A stretch of 64,000 bases of DNA from Marinobacter piscis (GTDB taxonomy: Bacteria > Pseudomonadota > Gammaproteobacteria > Pseudomonadales > Oleiphilaceae): assembly GCF_007671655.1 (NCBI RefSeq), contig NZ_VCGX01000002.1, forward strand, positions 124,001 to 188,000. The letters are read 5' to 3'. The notes beneath the pieces were generated by a model. The model was given only the letters and a program-made list of their open reading frames with translations. It was not told the DNA's origin and searched no databases. The translations under genes were made by a program, and so were the position numbers. Below, in pieces: positions 27,231 to 34,027 of this stretch; within the stretch, counting starts at the first letter, position 1, and the number at the start of each line of letters is the position of its first letter.

Positions 27231-27936
27231 CGGTTTTCTCCTCCTGCGGAGTTATCGATGCGTGTCCACTGAACTGGGGGAAGCCCAGCATCCGCTGCCT
27301 TGACTTGTTAGCTGCTTTTTGATGCCTTTTCTTGATATAAGATATACGTTGATTAAACCGCACTTCCCATTTTGCTACATTGGAATAAGGTTTTGAGTAC
27401 TTCAATCTAGCCACTATTGAAATAATTTGGTTTTCTGACGCAAGCATAAGGTTAGTACCAACTATATTAGCAATACCCTTAACCCCTTCACAATCGTGAC
27501 CATAGTAAGCAATAGCTAAATATGCTTTTGCTATATCAGCTTTATTTCTTTTGTTGGCCAGAAGAATAGCTAATAACTGCTCTTTAATTTTTCTTTGAAG
27601 AGAATAAGCGTAGTCGTCAATTACGACTCGAGCAAACTGCTGTTCAATTGTGCTCGCTCCTTGAATTTCAGAACTTAAGACTCTTTTATAAAGAGCTCTA
27701 AAAATTCCAACTTGATCAATTCCATAATGAAAGCTTGATCTGTAATCCTCAGCTGCAACAAGATAAGAAATATAGAGATCAGGAATTTCTGAACGTTTTT
27801 CATCGACTACTTTGACGCACTTCTCTAATTTTTCTCTCAACTGAAAGAAATTGAACGTCAATAACAGGCTCCCCAATACATTTAAAGGGATGGTTATCAG
27901 AAAGTAGACGAACCTCAAAATGCTTCTCTTTGGCAT
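27184..27936 (-). CDS. Membrane-anchored GT51 (peptidoglycan glycosyltransferase)-like protein, 3' end replaced by IS3
   Basis: Residues 1-215 are native. There is one N-terminal membrane helix (ILRFVYFLITIPLNVLGSLLL). A compact domain with the GT51 motifs in order follows: AAEDYRSSFHYGID (catalytic Glu), IQGASTIEQQFAR (compare GGSTITQQ) and LQRKIKEQLLAI (second Glu, RKxxE). AKAYLAIAYYGHDCEGVKGIA comes after. GT51 enzymes polymerise lipid II outside the inner membrane. The domain is smaller and more diverged than in housekeeping penicillin-binding proteins and has no transpeptidase. From about 27290 the frame runs into IS3 sequence, so the natural tail is lost. The start overlaps the upstream gene by 22 bases. 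Confidence 0.75.
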   Translation of the reverse strand: MPKRSILRFVYFLITIPLNVLGSLLLTFNFFQLREKLEKCVKVVDEKRSEIPDLYISYLVAAEDYRSSFHYGIDQVGIFRALYKRVLSSEIQGASTIEQQFARVVIDDYAYSLQRKIKEQLLAILLANKRNKADIAKAYLAIAYYGHDCEGVKGIANIVGTNLMLASENQIISIVARLKYSKPYSNVAKWEVRFNQRISYIKKRHQKAANKSRQRMLGFPQFSGHASITPQEEKTDAENDHGEENPTVRH

Positions 27937-28409
27937 TTTGCTGTACCATCTTGATTCGCAACCATTGAATTAAACGCTCCGATCATTTCCTTATCAGATT
28001 TTATTAATAATTCATAAAAACTTGTGGATTCACGGCCATGGCCATTCTCTATTGAGTGAAGATAAACTCTGTCCTTGCCAAGGTAGTTCTTTTCGTTATA
28101 TCCCTCGATCACTGCTCTAGTTCTATTTTCTCCAACATACTCTCGCTCTCCTGTCGAAGAGTTCTCGTAAATTTTTTCAGCACTGCCCTTGAGAATATTC
28201 CCTTCTCGCCAGATCATTATTACGTATCGTAAGATCATACCTTCGTATGGATTGTACGCAGTGTTTACTGTAGCCATTTCCAAGTACCACCGGCCAGTAA
28301 CATCTGGCAAAGGGAATAGCTTTTCTCTAGCAAAAAAGAAAAGGAATGTTAAGCCGATACCGCCAATCAATGTAGCTATTATATCGGCCCAAAAGCTATC
28401 AAAGTTCAT
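27915..28409 (-). CDS. Cassette protein: TM anchor plus beta-rich domain, partner of the GT51-like protein
   Basis: The 164-residue product has one hydrophobic helix at about residues 8-28 (ADIIATLIGGIGLTFLFFFA). A predicted strand-rich domain follows, starting GRWYLEMATVN, with VIMIWREGNILKGSAEKIYE, TRAVIEGYNEKN and TSFYELLIKSDKEMIGAF. One TM segment plus a small barrel-like domain recalls Cap15-type effectors and lipocalin-like folds, but the match is by shape only. It has a clear GAAGGAG ribosome site just after the attC end and overlaps the GT51-like gene, so both are made from one cassette. Confidence 0.7.
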   Translation of the reverse strand: MNFDSFWADIIATLIGGIGLTFLFFFAREKLFPLPDVTGRWYLEMATVNTAYNPYEGMILRYVIMIWREGNILKGSAEKIYENSSTGEREYVGENRTRAVIEGYNEKNYLGKDRVYLHSIENGHGRESTSFYELLIKSDKEMIGAFNSMVANQDGTAKCQREAF

Positions 28410-28433
28410 TCATACTCCTTCGTTATGGTGGGC

Positions 28434-28532
28434 AGCTAACGCTTTTGTTCAGTGGTGCCCTTGTAGCGCAGCGAAAAGGGCGTCCGGTGGAGGGCCTTTA
28501 GGTCCGAAATTAACTGGAACAACTTGTTAGCC
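28434..28532 (-). repeat. attC recombination site of the 114-residue-protein cassette
   Basis: Read on the minus strand it begins GGCTAACAAGTTGTTCCAG and ends CTGAACAAAAGCGTTAGC. The outer GGCTAAC/GTTAGCC pair (R''/R') and the inner GTTGTTC-CAG/CTG-AACAA pair (L''/L', one extra base in the left arm) are complementary. This is the symmetric structure that IntI recognises. It overlaps the stop codon of the cassette gene and is about 99 bases long. Confidence 0.82.
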
Positions 28533-28871
28533 AAATAGCACCGAGTTTGTTAACCGCCACCTTTCGACCGGGGGCGGCTCATACTTCGGAGTATTATGGG
28601 CTGGATCAAACCTTCGGAGGTTCTCCGTCAAGAACTTTTGAAGCCTCGCCAGAGCATCGTGCTTCATCGGGCCTGATGCATTGGCAAAATCCTCTGCGGC
28701 TTCATCAGTAACGGAAATTGCGATTGTTTTTGATGGCTTGTTTGGCCGTTCAGGGTCGTCATCCAACTTCCATGAGACATCAACATCAAAGCCCGGCAAA
28801 CGATTGACAACCCTCAGTTCAGCGTCTGGGGGCATAGCCAATTTAATAGCCTCGACTAGTTCATTGCTCAT
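28527..28871 (-). CDS. Cassette-encoded 114-residue soluble protein of unknown function
   Basis: The ATG at 28871 follows GGGAGGAACAT, placed 12-20 bases after the end of the preceding attC, as usual in gene cassettes; longer in-frame starts would run through the attC. The product is acidic to neutral, with MPPDAELRVVNRLPGFDVDVSWKLDDD followed by KTIAISVTDEAAEDF and helical, basic and Pro-rich C-terminal parts. There is no signal peptide or TM segment. A small alpha/beta protein is likely. No family was recognised. Confidence 0.7.
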   Translation of the reverse strand: MSNELVEAIKLAMPPDAELRVVNRLPGFDVDVSWKLDDDPERPNKPSKTIAISVTDEAAEDFANASGPMKHDALARLQKFLTENLRRFDPAHNTPKYEPPPVERWRLTNSVLFG

Positions 28872-28885
28872 ATGTTCCTCCCATT

Positions 28886-28957
28886 GGCTAACGCCCGGCT
28901 CACGCGCCGGTTTGGAGCCGCGAAGCGGCGGAAAATCGGTCGCTGTGCAGCCGATTG
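28886..28957 (-). repeat. attC site, right half only, interrupted by the IS110-type element
   Basis: On the minus strand it ends GGCGCGTGAGCCGGGCGTTAGCC, an R'/L' arm, preceded by the GCCGCTTCGCGG hairpin common in the centre of attC sites. The matching R''/L'' arm is not found on this side. An IS110-family element begins nearby, so the site belongs to the 292/167-residue cassette and has been split by it. Confidence 0.65.
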
Positions 28958-30420
28958 ATACTGATTGAGCCTTCTCCTCAGCCCGGCGGTTACCCGCTAA
29001 GCTGGAAGGCGACCAAGCACTACAAGGGAGAAGACTCATGAACTTTTACCATAGCACTCACCGTCATTATTGTGGAATCGACCTGCACGCTCGCAGCCTG
29101 TACGTCTGCATCCTCGACCAGCAAGGCGAGGTGCTGTTGCACAAAGAAATTAAGGCCCGACCGGAACCACTACTGGCACTGCTCGAACCCTTTCGCGATG
29201 ACCTGGTGGTCGGCGTTGAATGCATGCACTGCTGGTACTGGATCTCGGATCTGTGTGAAGAGCACGGCATCCACTTTATCCTGGGCCATGCGCTTTACAT
29301 GAAGGCCATCCACGGCGGCAAATCCAAGAATGACCGCATCGACTCTTTCAAGATTGCGATGCTCATGCGTGGTGGTAATTTCCCCTTGGCCTATGTCTAT
29401 CCCAAGAAGATGCGGGCCACACGTGATTTGTTGCGGCGTCGCACCCGCATTGTCCGGCATGGTGCCATGCTCAAAGCCCACGTCGTCAATACCGTGAGCC
29501 AGTATAATCTGCCGCCCAGCAAAGCCAACCTCAACAATCCCGGCGGTCGGTCACAGCTCACCTCGGCCTTTAGCGATCCAGACGTTCAACGCAACGTAGA
29601 TCTGGATCTTGCTATTGTCGACAGCTATCAGCACGAGCTCAAAAAGCTCGAATGGCACCTGGAACAGCAAGCCAAACAACACGACCCCGCCTCACTCACG
29701 GTACTGGAAACCATTCCAGGTGTGGGCCGAACCCTGGCACTGACCATTCTTTACGAAGTCGGCGATATTCAACGCTTCGAATCCGTTCAGAAATTCGCCT
29801 CTTACGCTCGCCTGGTGAAGTGCAAAGCGGAATCTGCCGGCAAGGTCTACGGCACCCAGGGCAACAAAATTGGCAATGCCCACCTGAAGTGGGCCTTCTC
29901 CGAAGCAGCGGTGCTGTTTATCCGTAACAGCGATAAAGCCAAGCGCTACGTCGAAAAACTTCAGAAGCGCATGAACAAACCCACAGCCCTGTCTGCGCTG
30001 GCCCACAAACTGGGGCGGCCTACTTCATGCTCACAGACAAGGGGGTGTTCGATGAACAACGATTCCTGAAAGGTTAGTCACGCCACGGGCTGAGCATGAG
30101 GTCTAACTGGATCAGAGAGGATGGCTGTGAAGACTGCGAGTCCGCTGACTGGTACCCGATACCGAAGCAGTTCTCTGTCACCGATGTTGAAGCCAGAGCG
30201 ATTTGATTAGCCAGCCCGTGGACGTGCCTTAATACCATGAGCCAGTGCGCTTACACCGGTCCTGAGCCTGAACCTAACTGAAGCCCTGCAGCCCGTCGTT
30301 TGAATAGTGCCAGAGACCGGTTAACCGATGAATGTCTGGTGCCCTTGACCCACTGATGGAACGACCGGTCAAGCAGTAGCCTAAGCCACCTAAGCGAGCC
30401 CCTATATGTGTTTGCTGTAA
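28958..30420 (+). mobile_element. IS110-family (IS1111 group) insertion inside an attC site
   Basis: One transposase gene of the IS110/IS1111 group, with about 80 bases before it and several hundred after it, lies in the middle of an attC. IS1111-attC elements are known to target such sites. These elements lack classical terminal repeats and target duplications, so the ends given here are estimates. Confidence 0.6.
29038..30069 (+). CDS. IS110-family transposase (DEDD), C-terminus frameshifted
   Basis: The 343-residue product has the N-terminal DEDD_Tnp core (YCGIDLHARSLYVCILD, the first Asp; VGVECMHCWYW; KSKNDRIDSFKIA with later Asp residues) and the C-terminal Transposase_20 part (LETIPGVGRTLALTI, FASYARLVKC, GNAHLKWAFSEAAVLF). 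After LAHKLGR the expected YFMLTDKGVFDEQRFLKG is encoded in another frame and ends at 30077, so one base is missing near 30014 and the last 18 or so residues are replaced. The catalytic residues seen are intact. Activity is uncertain. Confidence 0.88.
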   Translation: MNFYHSTHRHYCGIDLHARSLYVCILDQQGEVLLHKEIKARPEPLLALLEPFRDDLVVGVECMHCWYWISDLCEEHGIHFILGHALYMKAIHGGKSKNDRIDSFKIAMLMRGGNFPLAYVYPKKMRATRDLLRRRTRIVRHGAMLKAHVVNTVSQYNLPPSKANLNNPGGRSQLTSAFSDPDVQRNVDLDLAIVDSYQHELKKLEWHLEQQAKQHDPASLTVLETIPGVGRTLALTILYEVGDIQRFESVQKFASYARLVKCKAESAGKVYGTQGNKIGNAHLKWAFSEAAVLFIRNSDKAKRYVEKLQKRMNKPTALSALAHKLGRPTSCSQTRGCSMNNDS

Positions 30421-30511
30421 GTGCCTGACAGCTCGATGAGACTAGCGAAGCAGGCGTTCTCGCGCTTGGAATTAGGTTGGCCGCTGGCGCGGTCAAAAAA
30501 ATCACTATTGC
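30078..30511. other. Gene-free stretch: IS110 3' region and cassette junction
   Basis: About 430 bases hold no convincing gene. The left part is probably the long non-coding 3' end of the IS110-type element. The rightmost 90 bases should contain the other half of the interrupted attC. A candidate R''-like GGCCAAC lies near 30478-30484 on the minus strand, but it is degenerate and the arm could not be matched to the half at 28886. Confidence 0.5.
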
Positions 30512-31015
30512 CTATTGACTCCGAGAAGACTCATATGTATGAGAATTCTTGGCGTCATCTAGTCGAATTAAGGCGCTTCTCAAGTGTATCTTTGCAGTGT
30601 AGAAACTGAGTGCATTTATTGATAAAGCTCCAGCGAAGCCGAAAAAAACCCAAGCCCCAACCAACGTATTCAATATGCTCAGAAGCCAAACAATAAAGCA
30701 CGGAACAGTAAACAATATGCTGTTGGTCATGCCGACATCAAAATGAATCTTAAGCTTCCAGTAATCAGGCCATTCATGCAAAACCTTCTCGTTTTTCGCG
30801 CTTGGAAAAAGAACTCCCACACCCTCTTTCAAAGTCCATCCTGCAATTCCAACGGGAAAGATCATTGCCCATTTAATCGCATCCTCATTCAGCGACGACA
30901 ATGGGAAGCTCCCTGAAAGAACTTTTTGCGAGAGCATGTAGACAACTAAACAAAAAGCAAGGAATACGAACTCGTAGCTGACAATAAGCACTCTCAAGAA
31001 ATAAAGCACCTTCAT
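30512..31015 (-). CDS. Cassette-encoded multi-TM protein coupled to the 292-residue gene
   Basis: The 167-residue protein has about four membrane helices: residues 8-28 (IVSYEFVFLAFCLVVYML), 47-67, 97-117 (ILFTVPCFIVWLLSILNTLV) and 120-140. A charged cytosolic loop with NEKVLHEWPDYWKLKIHF lies between them and a short basic tail follows. Its ATG shares one base with the stop of the upstream gene (TGATG), so translation is coupled. No family was recognised. In two-gene cassettes and phage-defence modules, small multi-TM partners are often effectors, but that is only an analogy here. Confidence 0.72.
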   Translation of the reverse strand: MKVLYFLRVLIVSYEFVFLAFCLVVYMLSQKVLSGSFPLSSLNEDAIKWAMIFPVGIAGWTLKEGVGVLFPSAKNEKVLHEWPDYWKLKIHFDVGMTNSILFTVPCFIVWLLSILNTLVGAWVFFGFAGALSINALSFYTAKIHLRSALIRLDDAKNSHTYESSRSQ

Positions 31016-31893
31016 CAGTGCTTCATATCCCGCTCTTTGGAGATCTTTTCAAACTGAATTTTTGTTTTCACCGCAAGCTCTTTGGGGATTGGCTCTTTGT
31101 CGTGAAGAAAGCTTTTTTGTGTATCACTCGTTTTAATCACGACTTCATCGTCATTTTCCATCCCAACTACTTTTCCCCTACCATACCCATCAGCGGCCAT
31201 CAAAATTGCTGCATCACCAATTGCAGGCGGCTCACCCGGTTCGTACTCCGGCAAATCCATTATTCGGTCCATAAGCTCGATGATTCTAGACTTCAAACCT
31301 TTTGCCTTAGAAGTCTGCTCTTTGACTGTTACTTCGGAAGCGTTTCTATTTTCAATGTAGTCGTTGAGACTACCCCATAGTCTCCCGAAGAGAGGGTTTG
31401 GGGGGTGTACTGTTGCCGAAAACTCTGTGAAATGGCTTAGCTTTTTAAGACGTGATGTGAAAGCACGATAATCTGACACGGGCTCTACATCGCAAGCCAC
31501 AAAGAAACCGTCAAAGGCAGCCTCAATTACGGATTTAAATCTTCTTGGAAACACGTCTTCCTGAATACCATTCCACACATGCAAGAATGCAACGCCCGAA
31601 TACTCTGGCAAATATATAAATGAAGAGCTGGCCTCAAGAAGGTTTGGCACATCTGCATCGACCTGAGAGCGACTGATTTCATCAATTACCTTGGCATGGC
31701 CTTCCTTTGCATACTTAGACAGCTTACCAAAGACATAAGGGGTTTCTTCGTTTCTATTGTCGGCGACATCCGTTATCGTCCAGTCAAACTTTCCGATAGA
31801 TACTATAGGAGCGCCGGCAATAGCATCCATCAATCTTTCTTGGTCAAGATTTATTTTTACCACTCGGCCAAGATAGTATCTTCCTCTTCTCAC
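31015..31893 (-). CDS. Cassette-encoded 292-residue cytosolic protein (unrecognised, DUF4747-like layout)
   Basis: The GTG start follows GGGAGTTTCTG within 30 bases of the attC end. The product opens MRRGRYYLGRVVKINLD and has a mixed alpha/beta N-terminal region. A motif-like SATVHPPNPLFGRLWGSL follows near residue 175. A long charged helical part comes next, and the C-terminal beta module IGDAAILMAADGYGRG has strands like a small SH3/Tudor-type barrel. The HPPNP stretch and opening resemble DUF4747-type proteins, but the match is from memory of the pattern and is not firm. It is the first gene of a two-gene cassette with a multi-TM partner. Confidence 0.68.
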   Translation of the reverse strand: MRRGRYYLGRVVKINLDQERLMDAIAGAPIVSIGKFDWTITDVADNRNEETPYVFGKLSKYAKEGHAKVIDEISRSQVDADVPNLLEASSSFIYLPEYSGVAFLHVWNGIQEDVFPRRFKSVIEAAFDGFFVACDVEPVSDYRAFTSRLKKLSHFTEFSATVHPPNPLFGRLWGSLNDYIENRNASEVTVKEQTSKAKGLKSRIIELMDRIMDLPEYEPGEPPAIGDAAILMAADGYGRGKVVGMENDDEVVIKTSDTQKSFLHDKEPIPKELAVKTKIQFEKISKERDMKH

Positions 31894-31918
31894 CAGAAAC
31901 TCCCTATGATCTGTGAAA

Positions 31919-32002
31919 TTCTAACGCCGCTAACACGCGCAGTTTTGTAGTGGAGGCGAAACCGCAACGACAAAGCTGTCGCTATGCTTGGCCTAGTTAT
32001 AA
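31919..32002 (-). repeat. attC recombination site of the ParA cassette
   Basis: Read on the minus strand it runs from TTATAACTAGGCCAAGCATAG to GCGTGTTAGCGGCGTTAGAA, about 84 bases. R'' (TTATAAC) overlaps the ParA stop codon and R' (GTTAGAA) precedes the next gene's ribosome site. Its centre (GTTGCGGTTTCGCCTCCACT) is nearly identical to that of the neighbouring site at 33045-33127. Confidence 0.82.
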
Positions 32003-33028
32003 ATTCTCTGTCATTTCATGAATCCCCTCGGCCATTTTCCGAAATACCAATTTAAAGTTGTCTCTACTCTCTTTCATGTTGTCAAGTATTACACCGCCTT
32101 GCTCAAGTTGTTCATCAGTCAATGCAAATATTGGAACGTTGAATTTTTGAGATTGTGCTATCAGCGAGTTAAAATCTGCTACATTAGCAAGATTATATGG
32201 CTCTCCAGTGTTCGAATATTTGTTAAACTCATCTTCAGATATTGTCATGCCTATCGGATGAAGCGATGGAATCAGCTTGCTAGAAACGGTTTCCTTAATA
32301 ACATCAATCCATCGTTGAAAAGATTTCGCTGGTGCGCCGCTGCGGGGCCGATACCTTTGAGAAATAAAACCAATGAACTTTGGTGGATCTTCTGGCAACC
32401 GATAGTCAACCGTCGCGTCTCTGAACGGAGCAACATCAGCATTCCACCGGGGGACCACGCTTGAAAGTGACTTGATAGCTTGAGCACAGAAGAAATCAGG
32501 AGATGTTGGGACAATAAAATAGTCGCTGGACATCAGTAAACATTCATTTAGAGCACCAACACTTGGACTCATATCAACTATTATGTAGTCGAATTCATAC
32601 TCTTTTCCGGTTATTCTGAGCAACTCTCCAATACTTCCGGGCAGATTCTTAATCGCGGGTATTGCAGTACTGGTAGTTAAAGCAACACTAACTTGCGTTT
32701 CGATCTCCGAGAGCGCCAAGTTACCGCAATAGATGTATAGATTCGGGTTCTCAGTTTTTGCAGGGCTTCCAGCAACAAGACCAGTTAATCTTCCAGACAT
32801 TACCGGTTGAAGTCCTGTTGAAAGGTCACACCCAGGATTATTTGAATAGTAATCTTCGATATCATCGACTGAATTATAATCCAGAACTAACGCGGTAAGA
32901 TTGCACTGTGGGTCTGCGTCAACCACAAGGGTTTTGTGGCCAAGCTCTCCCAGCATCCACCCAAGATTGAATGCTGTGGTTGTCTTGCTGACTCCGCCCT
33001 TATGATTAAAGAGTGATATTACCTTCAT
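31997..33028 (-). CDS. ParA-family ATPase in an integron cassette
   Basis: The 343-residue protein has the deviant Walker A of ParA/MinD proteins (NHKGGVSKTTTAFNLGWML with the signature Lys), a TLVVDADPQCNLT strand and a Walker B-like YIIVDMSPSVG. A long C-terminal half (FIGFISQRYRPRSGAPAK, PIGMTISEDEFNKYSNTGEP) is found in a subgroup of long ParA-like proteins. No parB gene or parS-like repeats are nearby, so chromosome or plasmid partition is unlikely. The ATG is 21 bases from the preceding attC and has GGAG upstream. Confidence 0.9.
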   Translation of the reverse strand: MKVISLFNHKGGVSKTTTAFNLGWMLGELGHKTLVVDADPQCNLTALVLDYNSVDDIEDYYSNNPGCDLSTGLQPVMSGRLTGLVAGSPAKTENPNLYIYCGNLALSEIETQVSVALTTSTAIPAIKNLPGSIGELLRITGKEYEFDYIIVDMSPSVGALNECLLMSSDYFIVPTSPDFFCAQAIKSLSSVVPRWNADVAPFRDATVDYRLPEDPPKFIGFISQRYRPRSGAPAKSFQRWIDVIKETVSSKLIPSLHPIGMTISEDEFNKYSNTGEPYNLANVADFNSLIAQSQKFNVPIFALTDEQLEQGGVILDNMKESRDNFKLVFRKMAEGIHEMTENL

Positions 33029-33044
33029 GATTTATTCTCCATTT

Positions 33045-33127
33045 ATAACGCATGTCAGCATGCGCGACTTTGTAGTGGAGGCAAAGCCGCAACGAAAAAG
33101 GCGTCGCCGTGCCTGGCCTTGTTAAAA
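33045..33127 (-). repeat. attC recombination site of the 201-residue-protein cassette
   Basis: Read on the minus strand it starts TTTTTAACAAGGCCAGGCAC and ends CATGCTGACATGCGTTATAA, about 83 bases. The outer TAAC/GTTA arms are complementary. The first copy directly follows the stop codon of the 201-residue gene. It shares the central block CGTTGCGGYTTYGCCTCCAC with the site at 31919-32002. Confidence 0.82.
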
Positions 33128-33128
33128 A

Positions 33129-33734
33129 TCAGTCTGATAGCTCAAGGGTCCGTTGGAACTGTTTTTTAACCGACTCAACCGCTGGCTCGATGACAGTTTG
33201 AAAGGCCCTAACTTGCTTAACCCAATACTCGGGCTCTTTTCCATTATTCGTATTTAAGTTGTTGATCCGGTTGAGCTCTCCCATTATCTTTCCCATGGAT
33301 TCGCCGAGAACGTCATCCGAGTCAAAGAAAATGGAGTTCGCCATGTGATACTTCCGAAGGTCTTCAAATTTGAAGCACGCCTCTTCCATTTTTTCGGTGC
33401 ACCCGGAGCCAGAATGCTCCGTGTACGGGGTCAAATAGCTCTCAACTAAAAATCGAATTTCTCCTAGAATGTTGAAAGCACCACTGAGCACATCCAATTT
33501 TTTAGAGTAAATGCTATTTGCCTTGTGAACGGCTTGCTCTAGACGGGAATTAAGCATGGATAGGCTCTTATCATGCCTTTCCTCAGACTCTCTTGAAATT
33601 CGTACCAGCTCTCTGCTGGACGATTCGGAAATTTTGGCATTTTCTGCTGTCTTTCTGTGTGTGTAGATTGCCCCAAACAACGTTACTAAAGCAGCTATTA
33701 TTGTTGCAGCTGCTCCAAACACCTCTTTCTCCAT
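33129..33734 (-). CDS. Cassette-encoded membrane-anchored coiled-coil protein
   Basis: The 201-residue protein starts at the ATG after GGAGTTTCTTA. An N-terminal membrane helix (FGAAATIIAALVTLFGAIYTHR) is followed by a long helical, charged region (SSSRELVRISRESEERHDKSLSMLNSRLEQA) that looks like a coiled coil. A helical C-terminal domain with WVKQVRAFQTVIEPAVESVKKQF completes it. The fold is like small membrane-tethered helical proteins in accessory islands. No family was recognised. It is the cassette nearest to the array's upstream edge. Confidence 0.7.
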   Translation of the reverse strand: MEKEVFGAAATIIAALVTLFGAIYTHRKTAENAKISESSSRELVRISRESEERHDKSLSMLNSRLEQAVHKANSIYSKKLDVLSGAFNILGEIRFLVESYLTPYTEHSGSGCTEKMEEACFKFEDLRKYHMANSIFFDSDDVLGESMGKIMGELNRINNLNTNNGKEPEYWVKQVRAFQTVIEPAVESVKKQFQRTLELSD

Positions 33735-33968
33735 TAAGAAACTCCAATTTTGAATTTTAAAAGCAATTAGACTGAAGCCACAAAGATCCAATCATCGCGA
33801 CATTTCCTTTTGCCCGCTCTATGATTACGCCAACACGTTGCCCCTAAAACTACAAACCTACCAAATAAACAACACGTTAACATCGCAACCCAGTCAAACT
33901 TTGTAATATCTTCCCGCAATAACGAAGCCATCACACGAATACAGGCGGGGGTAGGGGCAGTGCCCACA
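33735..33968. other. Gene-free upstream edge of the cassette array
   Basis: About 230 bases between the first cassette gene and the nrdJb terminator. An intact attI, attC or promoter was not recognised and no integrase gene is present. A small open frame (33767-33967, minus strand) can be translated, but it lacks a ribosome site and family features. Confidence 0.5.
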
Positions 33969-33995
33969 AAAAAGACCCGAAGCGCAAACTCCGGG
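33967..33995 (-). terminator. Intrinsic terminator of nrdJa-nrdJb
   Basis: On the minus strand CCCGGAG-TTTGCG-CTTCGGG forms a 7-bp stem (one G-T pair) followed by TCTTTTTT. It lies about 30 bases after the nrdJb stop. Confidence 0.85.
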
Positions 33996-34027
33996 CCTTC
34001 TCGCTTAACTTCTTTCAGTCTTTGTTC

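Larger units (their letters stand above)
26046..27290 (-). mobile_element. IS3-family insertion sequence, decayed
   Basis: The 1,245-base element has matched ends: TGCTGGACTTCCCCCA at the left and TGCTGGGCTTCCCCCA read from the right, and both continue into TGGACACGC. It carries orfA and orfB of the IS3 family. orfB has a one-base frameshift. No matching 3-base target duplication flanks it (left AGC, right TCC), which suggests a rearrangement or deletion at one end. It truncates the neighbouring GT51-like gene. Confidence 0.88.

Noticed and set aside
30251-30505. Minus-strand 84-codon open frame in the IS110 tail
   Set aside because: It lies in non-coding IS sequence, has no ribosome site, and its residues look like random translation.
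33767-33967. Minus-strand 66-codon open frame upstream of the cassette array, considered as a small gene or integrase remnant
   Set aside because: It has no ribosome site, no recognisable tyrosine-recombinase motifs and an odd composition.
26006-34027. An integron integrase gene (intI) or attI for the cassette array
   Set aside because: All open frames in the island and its flanks were read; none shows the tyrosine-recombinase core or the IntI-specific patch.
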